Shown here: in pieces, positions 22,809 to 26,666 of the stretch | Numbering within the stretch: the first letter of the stretch is position 1 | How the letters are laid out: the number at the start of each line of letters is the position of its first letter | Translations under genes and position numbers: made by a program | Notes under the pieces: model-generated | Database searches by the model: none | Seen by the model: only the letters and a program-made list of their open reading frames with translations | What the model was told of the DNA's origin: nothing | Assembly: GCA_030146285.1 (NCBI GenBank) | Contig: JASLBZ010000151.1 | Span: 1-26,666 of the forward strand | Length of the DNA: 26,666 bases | Direction of reading: 5' to 3' | DNA from: Neisseriaceae bacterium | Lineage (GTDB): Bacteria; Pseudomonadota; Gammaproteobacteria; Burkholderiales; Neisseriaceae

Positions 22809-23552
22809 TTAAGGCATTAACATGCCACCATTCACATGAATAGTTTGACCAGTAATGTAACCAGCCATATCCGAAGCTAAGAACAAAACAGCATCAGCAA
22901 TGTCTTGGGCTTCACCTAACTTGCCCAAAGCAATGTTTTTGGCCAAATCTGCGCGCTGCTCTTCTGGCAAAGCGCGGGTCATGTCTGTGTCAATAAAGCC
23001 TGGTGCAACACAGTTGACTGTAATGCCACGACTGCCCACTTCACGCGCCATGGATTTGGTAAAGCCCATCAAGCCGGCTTTTGCAGCAGCATAATTGGCT
23101 TGACCTGCATTTCCCATTGTACCTACGATAGAGGTAATATTAATAACGCGACCAAAACGGGCTTTCATCATGCCACGCAATACCGATTTACTGCTACGGA
23201 AAACCGATTTTAGATTCACTTGCATGATGTCATCCCATTCAGATTCTTTCATGCGCATCAGTAAATTATCGCGGGTAATGCCTGCGTTATTCACCAAGAT
23301 ATCAATCTTGCCAAACTCTTTTTCAACTTGAGCTACCAATGTTTCAATGCTGTTCTCATCGGTGACGTTCAATTGACGACCCTGACCACCAAATTCAGCC
23401 AAACGCTCAGTAATTTTACCGGCTTGCTCTTCGCTTGTTGCCGTACCAATCACGGTGGCACCCGCTTTGGCCAAAGTATCTGCAACAGCAGCACCAATAC
23501 CACGAGAAGCACCTGTTACCAAAGCAACCTTACCTGTTAAATCCAAACCCAT
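22809..23552 (-). CDS. fabG: 3-oxoacyl-[acyl-carrier-protein] reductase (FabG)
   Basis: NADPH-dependent reduction of 3-oxoacyl-ACP, the first reductive step of each fatty-acid elongation cycle. The 247 residues are a classical short-chain dehydrogenase: TGASRGIG (13-20), NNAG (88-91), and the S141, Y154, K158 catalytic set in NITSIVGTMGNAGQANYAAAKAG. I chose the ATG at 23552 because AAGGA lies 7 bases upstream and MGLDLTGKVALVTG is the family start. An ATG at 23570 would overlap the end of fabD and add six unrelated residues. It is the last gene of plsX-fabH-fabD-fabG; no acpP follows within the window. Confidence 0.96.
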   Translation of the reverse strand: MGLDLTGKVALVTGASRGIGAAVADTLAKAGATVIGTATSEEQAGKITERLAEFGGQGRQLNVTDENSIETLVAQVEKEFGKIDILVNNAGITRDNLLMRMKESEWDDIMQVNLKSVFRSSKSVLRGMMKARFGRVINITSIVGTMGNAGQANYAAAKAGLMGFTKSMAREVGSRGITVNCVAPGFIDTDMTRALPEEQRADLAKNIALGKLGEAQDIADAVLFLASDMAGYITGQTIHVNGGMLMP

Positions 23553-23562
23553 GTTCAATCCT

Positions 23563-24495
23563 TTATGCATTATTTTCTTGAATAAAAGCTTCGATTTGCT
23601 CTACAGTCAGTAGCGGCACGCAGCTTGCTTCTTTATTGATTCGTTTTGCCAATCCAGCCAAGACCTTACCTGGGCCACATTCAGCAGCCTGGGTAATGCC
23701 ATCGGCAACCAAAGCATTCACTGTCTCCGTCCAACGCACTGGAGAATACAATTGCTTAACTAAGGCAGCCTGAATATCAACAGGATTCTCATGAGACAAC
23801 ACATCCGCATTGTGAATCACTTTAATACTTGGAGTTTGGATATTGACTTCATTAATGGCAATTGCCAATTGATCCGCAGCACCTTTCATTAAACTGCAAT
23901 GAGAAGGAACAGATACTGGCAATGGCAAGGCACGTTTCGCACCTTTTTCTTTTGCCAAAACCATGGCGCGGCCAACAGCCTGAGCCTCACCCGCAATCAC
24001 AACTTGGCCTGGTGAGTTGAAGTTCACCGCTTCAACCACACTGCCCTCTGCTGCCTGGGCGCACAAAGCAATCACGTCTTCATCTGACAGACCCAAAATA
24101 GCAGCCATAGCACCTTGGCCTTGTGGCACTGCCTCTTGCATCAATTGAGCGCGCAAACGCACCAATGCCACAGCATCAGCAAAGACCATGCTATCGGCAG
24201 CCACCAAAGCGCTGTATTCACCCAAGCTGTGTCCTGCAACAACGCTTGGCAATACCCCACCAAGCTCACGGTAAGCACGAAAAGTAGCAATACCAGCAGC
24301 CAACATCAAAGGTTGTGTATTAACGGTTTCATTGATTACAGCAACATCATCACCCGCTTGCATTGGCCACAAATCTTGTCCCAATACATCTGAAGCTTCG
24401 TCAAATGTTGCTTTCACAACGGGCAATGCTTGCAAACCTTGCATCATGCCCAAACTTTGTGAGCCTTGTCCTGGAAAATAAAAAGCAAAAGCCAT
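23563..24495 (-). CDS. fabD: Malonyl-CoA:ACP transacylase (FabD)
   Basis: Transfers malonyl from CoA to acyl carrier protein, supplying the extender for fatty-acid synthesis. The 310 residues contain GQGSQ (9-13), the nucleophile elbow GHSLGEY with S90, the substrate Arg in LVRLRAQLMQ and catalytic H199 in SVPSHCSLM. The ATG at 24495 has GAGG 6 bases upstream; the GTG one codon earlier is less well spaced. A hairpin lies in the gap from fabH. An exact uptake sequence is embedded in the coding sequence (23763-23774), where it is read as part of a helix and loop and does not disrupt the gene. Confidence 0.96.
   Translation of the reverse strand: MAFAFYFPGQGSQSLGMMQGLQALPVVKATFDEASDVLGQDLWPMQAGDDVAVINETVNTQPLMLAAGIATFRAYRELGGVLPSVVAGHSLGEYSALVAADSMVFADAVALVRLRAQLMQEAVPQGQGAMAAILGLSDEDVIALCAQAAEGSVVEAVNFNSPGQVVIAGEAQAVGRAMVLAKEKGAKRALPLPVSVPSHCSLMKGAADQLAIAINEVNIQTPSIKVIHNADVLSHENPVDIQAALVKQLYSPVRWTETVNALVADGITQAAECGPGKVLAGLAKRINKEASCVPLLTVEQIEAFIQENNA
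23763..23774 (+). repeat. DNA uptake sequence, Kingella-type, exact copy
   Basis: AGGCAGCCTGAA, 12/12, inside fabD on the strand opposite to the gene. Confidence 0.8.
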
Positions 24496-24524
24496 CACTT
24501 ACCTCTTTCGTTTTTGTATTAAAT

Positions 24525-24545
24525 AACCACGCCCAAAGCGTGGTT
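24525..24545 (-). other. Intercistronic hairpin between fabH and fabD
   Basis: An 8-bp perfect stem (24525-24532 with 24538-24545) around a 5-base loop. The minus strand continues with ATTTAATAC, so there is no U run and termination is unlikely. It may act in mRNA processing or stability inside the fab operon. Confidence 0.6.
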
Positions 24546-24563
24546 CAGAATCATCAATTGTTT

Positions 24564-25523
24564 TTAGTACTTCAGCAGCACTGCACCCCAAGCGAAGCCA
24601 CCACCAATGCCTTCTAATAGCAAGGTTTGACCACGCTGAATGCGACCGTCTCGCACACCAACATCCAAAGCCAAGGGAATAGAGGCTGCTGATGTATTGC
24701 CGTGCTCTTGCACGGTTAAAATCACCTTATCCATACTCAAGCCTAGGTGGCGCGCTGTACTCTCAATAATGCGCTGATTTGCCTGATGTGGTACGACCCA
24801 GTCCACATCATCGCTGCTTAATCCGGCTTCTTCTAAAACAGCAGCACCCACACGAGATAAGGCCTTCACTGCAAATTTAAAGACACCTTGTCCATCCATT
24901 TGCAAATAAGGGTGCCCTGCAATCTCACCATTTCGCATTTGTGCTGGGGTTTGTAGCAAATAAGAATAACGACCATCTGCTTCCAGTTTTGCATGCATCA
25001 CACCCGGCTCATCACTTGCACCTAATACCACAGCGCCAGCACCGTCACCAAACAAAACGCAGGTTCTTCTGTCTTGCCAATCCACAATGCGACTAAAAGT
25101 TTCAGCACCGATGACCAGGGCCTTTTTAGCCAAACCAGTTTGAATATAAGCGTGAGCTGTGGTTAACGCATACATAAAGCCTGCACAAACAGCCTGCACA
25201 TCAAAAGCCGCGCCTTGGTGTACACCTAATTTTTCTTGTACCAAACAAGCCGTACTTGGAAACTGCATATCTGGCGTTGCCGTGGCCACAATAATCAAAT
25301 CAATTTCGCTAACATCCGTACCAGCCGCTTCTAAGGCGCGCTTAGCAGCATGCACTGCCAAATCACTGGTTAACTCATCATCTGCAGCGATATGGCGTGC
25401 TTTGATACCGGTTCTAGTGGTAATCCATTCGTCCGAAGTCTCTAAACGCTCACTTAAATCATCATTGGTAACACGGTTTTGTGGCAAATAGCTGCCTGTT
25501 CCTAAAATTTTTGCATATTGCAT
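24564..25523 (-). CDS. fabH: 3-oxoacyl-[acyl-carrier-protein] synthase III (FabH)
   Basis: Starts fatty-acid synthesis by condensing acetyl-CoA with malonyl-ACP. The 319 residues show the FabH triad: C113 in DVQAVCAGFMYAL, H246 in VPHQANQRI and N276 in EHGNTSAAS, together with the motif LFGDGAGAVVL (157-167) and the C-terminal GIGGGFAWGAVLLKY. The ATG at 25523 gives the usual family length and has GAGG about 10 bases upstream; a TTG three codons earlier lies too close to that site. It lies between plsX and fabD, in the conserved cluster order. Confidence 0.96.
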   Translation of the reverse strand: MQYAKILGTGSYLPQNRVTNDDLSERLETSDEWITTRTGIKARHIAADDELTSDLAVHAAKRALEAAGTDVSEIDLIIVATATPDMQFPSTACLVQEKLGVHQGAAFDVQAVCAGFMYALTTAHAYIQTGLAKKALVIGAETFSRIVDWQDRRTCVLFGDGAGAVVLGASDEPGVMHAKLEADGRYSYLLQTPAQMRNGEIAGHPYLQMDGQGVFKFAVKALSRVGAAVLEEAGLSSDDVDWVVPHQANQRIIESTARHLGLSMDKVILTVQEHGNTSAASIPLALDVGVRDGRIQRGQTLLLEGIGGGFAWGAVLLKY

Positions 25524-25541
25524 GTACTTCAAACCTCATAG

Positions 25542-25566
25542 AAAAGCGGCCTTATCAGCCGCTTTT
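25542..25566. terminator. Hairpin between plsX and fabH: weak terminator or attenuator on the minus strand
   Basis: AAAAGCGGC (25542-25550) pairs with GCCGCTTTT (25558-25566) around a 7-base loop. On the gene (minus) strand only four U residues follow before C, so termination should be partial. On the plus strand eight U residues follow, though no plus-strand gene lies near. Confidence 0.6.
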
Positions 25567-25589
25567 TTTTATTAATCATCCGAGCCTTG

Positions 25590-26639
25590 TTACTTCGCAG
25601 ATACACCATTGTCCACTTCAGCTGCAGCAAGCTTTTGCATGGCTTGTCCAACACCTGATTCTAACTTCGATAAAATATCCACTTTTGCTTCGTAATAGGC
25701 TTCTTGTAAAGCATAATTAAAGCCAACTGCATCTGTTCCACCATGGCTTTTCACCACAATGCCACGCAAACCCAAAAAGATTGCGCCATTAAAGCGACGC
25801 GGATCAAAGCGGCGCTTGAAATTTTTCAAGACAGGTAACGCCATTAATGCGCTCATTTTTGCAAACATGCTGCTGGTGAACTCTTCTTTAATCGCGCTGC
25901 CCACCATTTTAACGGCACCTTCAACGGCTTTTAAAGTCACATTACCCACAAAACCATCGGTAACAATCACATCCACTTCACCTGTGAAAATATCATCGCC
26001 TTCAACATTGCCCACAAAGTTTAACGGGGTCTTTTTCAATAGTTGATAAGCTTCTTTAATGGTGTCCGTGCCTTTGATGTCTTCTGTACCCACATTCAAA
26101 ATACCCACTTTGGGTTTTGTTTTTTCTGGGAACATGGCTGTGACCAAATAAGAACCCATGACACCAAACTGCATCAGTTGTTGTGGCGAGCTATCAATAT
26201 TGGCACCCAAATCCAACACGCAAGTCGTGGATTTGGTTTGGCTGGGTAAAAATTTGGCTATGGCTGGTCTATCGATGCCTGGCAAAGTTTTTAACACGAA
26301 GCGTGCTGTTGCCATCAACGCACCAGTATTGCCCGCAGACACTGCAGCTTGTGCCTTGCCTTCTTTAACTTGATTAATCGATACGCGCATCGATGAATTT
26401 TTTTTATTCTTCAATGCAGATTGTGGCTGCTCGTCCATCTCCACCACTTCTGTGGTATGTTCAACGGTGATTTGTTTTAATGGTGCATTAATGCTGTTTA
26501 AAGCATTTTTTATTTCTTCTGAGTCCCCAACCAAAATCAAATGGGCATCTTGATGGCGCTCTAAAAATGCCACGGCAGCAGGAATAGTCACTTTTAAACC
26601 AATGTCACCACCCATTGCATCAACAGCAATCGTAATCAT
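25590..26639 (-). CDS. plsX: Phosphate acyltransferase PlsX
   Basis: Makes acyl-phosphate from acyl-ACP, the acyl donor for PlsY in phosphatidic acid synthesis; a peripheral membrane enzyme. The 349 residues begin ITIAVDAMGGDIG, the PlsX signature, and contain AAVSAGNTGALMATARF and VLDLGANIDSSP, GILNVGTEDIKG, NFVGNVEGDDIFTGEVDVIVTDGFVGNVTLKAVEGA and GLRGIVVKSHGG, all typical. The ATG at 26639 starts exactly at the family N-terminus, with only a weak ribosome site. In Neisseriaceae rpmF normally lies just upstream, which would be beyond the window edge 27 bases away. It is the first visible gene of the fab cluster. Confidence 0.96.
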   Translation of the reverse strand: MITIAVDAMGGDIGLKVTIPAAVAFLERHQDAHLILVGDSEEIKNALNSINAPLKQITVEHTTEVVEMDEQPQSALKNKKNSSMRVSINQVKEGKAQAAVSAGNTGALMATARFVLKTLPGIDRPAIAKFLPSQTKSTTCVLDLGANIDSSPQQLMQFGVMGSYLVTAMFPEKTKPKVGILNVGTEDIKGTDTIKEAYQLLKKTPLNFVGNVEGDDIFTGEVDVIVTDGFVGNVTLKAVEGAVKMVGSAIKEEFTSSMFAKMSALMALPVLKNFKRRFDPRRFNGAIFLGLRGIVVKSHGGTDAVGFNYALQEAYYEAKVDILSKLESGVGQAMQKLAAAEVDNGVSAK

Positions 26640-26666
26640 TATTTCATTTCGACAATATTTTGAAGC

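Noticed and set aside
1..26666. Search for CRISPR arrays, tRNA or rRNA genes, insertion sequences, prophage genes or toxin-antitoxin pairs
   Set aside because: None seen: no spaced direct repeats, no transposase or integrase motifs, and nearly all of the window is filled by conserved core genes.

Overview
The window is an ordinary chromosomal, housekeeping region of a Neisseriaceae (Betaproteobacteria) bacterium. Three things point there. HemC, RuvB, CcoN and the CpxR/MisR-like regulator read like their Neisseria counterparts. The gene sets (ccoNOQP, hemCDXY, plsX-fabHDG) are typical of the family. A 12-base word, AGGCAGCCTGAA, occurs three times exactly; this is the Kingella-type dialect of the Neisseriaceae DNA uptake sequence (DUS). 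Base composition looks moderately AT-rich. A Kingella/Alysiella-like relative is my best guess; the species cannot be fixed from the sequence alone.

Layout, left to right. 1-441: C-terminal part of an unrecognised protein. 446-1315 (+): prephenate dehydrogenase (tyrosine synthesis), ending at a terminator shared with a convergent M61 metallopeptidase (1389-3179, -). 3180-3526: a gene-free regulatory stretch with an FNR-type box, a -10 element, a 19-bp perfect hairpin and a second small palindrome. 3527-6737 (+): ccoNOQP, the complete structural operon of a cbb3 cytochrome oxidase, with its own terminator. 6972-8945 (+): ccoG and fixH, assembly factors for the same oxidase, in a separate unit. 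9034-11304 (+): a malic enzyme-phosphotransacetylase fusion (maeB).

11373-11897 (-) is a stand-alone NadR-type kinase domain, divergent from a HIT-family protein (11977-12393, +) that precedes an LD-carboxypeptidase with an export/lipoprotein signal (12406-13557, +). A TauE/SafE exporter (13618-14424, -) follows. Next is the tightly overlapped haem-synthesis operon hemC-hemD-hemX-hemY on the minus strand (18904 to 14505). On the plus strand are a 66-residue membrane protein behind a near-consensus promoter (19028-19056), ruvB, and a two-component pair resembling MisR/MisS (CpxR/CpxA family). The right end is the minus-strand fatty-acid/phospholipid cluster plsX-fabH-fabD-fabG.

How the genes fit together: haem synthesis (hemC/D), oxidase subunits and oxidase assembly factors together make a microaerobic respiratory chain, and the FNR-type site upstream of ccoN suggests oxygen control. 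MisRS-like signalling and PlsX/Fab enzymes belong to envelope maintenance. I found no prophage, insertion sequence, CRISPR array, tRNA or rRNA, and no wholly new system. The strongest unexplained signal is the long hairpin in the ccoN leader. The uptake-sequence dialect and the regulatory elements around ccoN and misR are the next most useful observations.
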